From positions 7,334,031-7,398,030 of the forward strand of contig NW_024756914.1 in assembly GCF_018991925.1 (NCBI RefSeq): a DNA stretch of 64,000 bases, given 5' to 3'. Origin of the DNA: Homarus americanus. Its lineage: Eukaryota > Arthropoda > Malacostraca > Decapoda > Nephropidae. The stretch's first letter is position 1. The number at the start of each line of letters is the position of its first letter. Below are positions 62,740 through 64,000 of the stretch, piece after piece. The notes beneath the pieces were generated by a model, which worked only from the letters and a program-made list of their open reading frames with translations, did not search any database and was not told the origin of the DNA. Position numbers and translations under genes: made by a program.

Positions 62740-64000
62740 CCAGTACATTATATACACACACACCCCCAAATACTTTTCCCCCTTTACTGTCAAGAGTTTT
62801 GTTTGGTGTTGTGTTATGGTCCGCCGGAGACGCCTAGTGACGAACACCTTAACTAGCCGCTTCTATAAAAAAAAAAAAAACTTAAAAGTTCCTCTGAGAA
62901 ACACATTTGAAACTTGAGTAGTTTTACGGACACCTGCAGTTGATGAAGGATTTAAAAGAAGTGTCAAGTTCGTCCGGGGTTCTTTTACCTCACTTGGGGC
63001 TACTTTTCAAGTTACTTTTCCAAGACGGGGGACCAAGACTTCAAGTTGAGAGCCGTGGCCTAAGCTTACAACACACCTAAAGGCGACACGGGGCTACACT
63101 GTGCTAAACATGAACAGATTCTACTGGGTAAAGTTAGTCTATACACATGTTTCTTAAAGCCATGGCTGTCACCATCAAAAGGACAGTTTTACTAACGTTA
63201 GTGTGGCCATGTATACGATTTCACACATTGTTGGTTATAAATAAACTAATATTTGATAAATACTATTAATACAAATACTGACAGAAGCGAAACTGTCGAG
63301 CTCCTGTCAATCACATTGCTGGTGTCCTTTACTTAATAACACTGATCATTAATGTTCTAAGTGGACATCGTTATTGGGGACGCACGCACGCACACACGCG
63401 CACACACACACGCGCACACACACACGCGCACACACACACACACGCGCACACTTATTATAATCCGTTCTTTTGTACTGTTAACTATGGTCATTAAACCACG
63501 TTCTAAAATATGAAGCACCTGACAACATCTTATAGTTAAGACTCATTGGTCGTATAAAATAATTACACAAGAAAACTGTACCAATAATCCAGGTTTATAA
63601 ATAGAACGGGACAGCTGGGTATACAGTATAATAGTCGGCCCCAATAATAAACTCGGCTTTAGTCCAGCCAAACTACCCCGACACTGTCATGAAATTTGAG
63701 CCAAGTCGTAAACACGAATTCTACACGACCTACATTGTTTCTTGTCCCGGTACAACACAACGCACTATATAACATTACACACAACGAAGGATTAAAAAAT
63801 ATATTTGTTTATCTAAGAAATAATACCCGATGCATAATTCCTACGGCATAAACTCTCGCAAAACTTAATCCTTAGTGAATATATAAATTTTCTGCAACAT
63901 AACACTCACACACAGGGCCTTTATTGCCTTGTGAGTTGTGAGTAATCAAAGCTAACTAGTATGGGTCCTATTAACGCTCACAGCCGTAGTGCTAATATAC
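62740..64000. other. Noncoding, with CA/CG repeat at 63380-63450
   Basis: An alternating CACGCGCACA repeat of about 70 bp lies near 63380-63450. The rest is AT-rich unique sequence with no supported gene. Confidence 0.5.

Overview
The window is animal nuclear DNA, most likely from a decapod crustacean. It is intron-dominated, with almost no coding sequence and extreme densities of microsatellites and minisatellites. It also carries an AACCT-type (arthropod telomere-like) array, a decayed tRNA-derived SINE, and a dispersed repeat of a kind I recall from decapod sequences. The organism call is an inference; nothing here names a species.

One gene is clearly recognisable, on the minus strand. 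An exon at 24741-24973 encodes the N-terminus and first half of RRM1 of an ELAV/Hu-family (elav/fne/Rbp9, vertebrate ELAVL) neuronal RNA-binding protein. It ends in a perfect GTGAGT donor at a phase-1 junction. The next RRM1 exon, which should carry RNP1, was not found to the left, so the downstream intron probably fills the rest of the window on that side (at least 24.7 kb). Upstream, a codon-like exon candidate at 33317-33399 would splice in frame onto the ELAV exon. A GC/CpG-rich block at about 51.8-52.5 kb with three GGTGAGC donors on the minus strand is the best candidate for the promoter and first exon. If so, the window is mostly the 5' introns of one long ELAV-like gene.

Three other reading frames look more codon-like than their surroundings but are unidentified: a possible secreted cysteine-containing peptide at 46111-46404 (minus), a possible terminal exon at 57105-57334 (plus) and an open stretch at 37378-37641 (minus).

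The rest is repeat landscape. From left to right: purine/pyrimidine and CA-rich DNA (0-8 kb); 27-50 bp minisatellites (8-13.4 kb); GT/GGA tracts (14-17 kb); a G-rich strand-asymmetric block ending in a 100-bp AT tract (19.8-22.5 kb); a 63-bp repeat, the ELAV exon and a 1.5-kb 24/21-bp array (24.2-26.7 kb); 33-bp, 28-bp and 43-bp arrays (27-30 kb); the telomere-like array (36.1 kb); 32-bp, 28-bp and 50-bp arrays (40.5-44.6 kb); 23-bp to 26-bp arrays (50-55 kb); and a 1.1-kb CA-rich array (59.3-60.4 kb). Most long open frames in the window are products of tandem repeats whose period is a multiple of 3, or of stop-free CA/GT/CT tracts.
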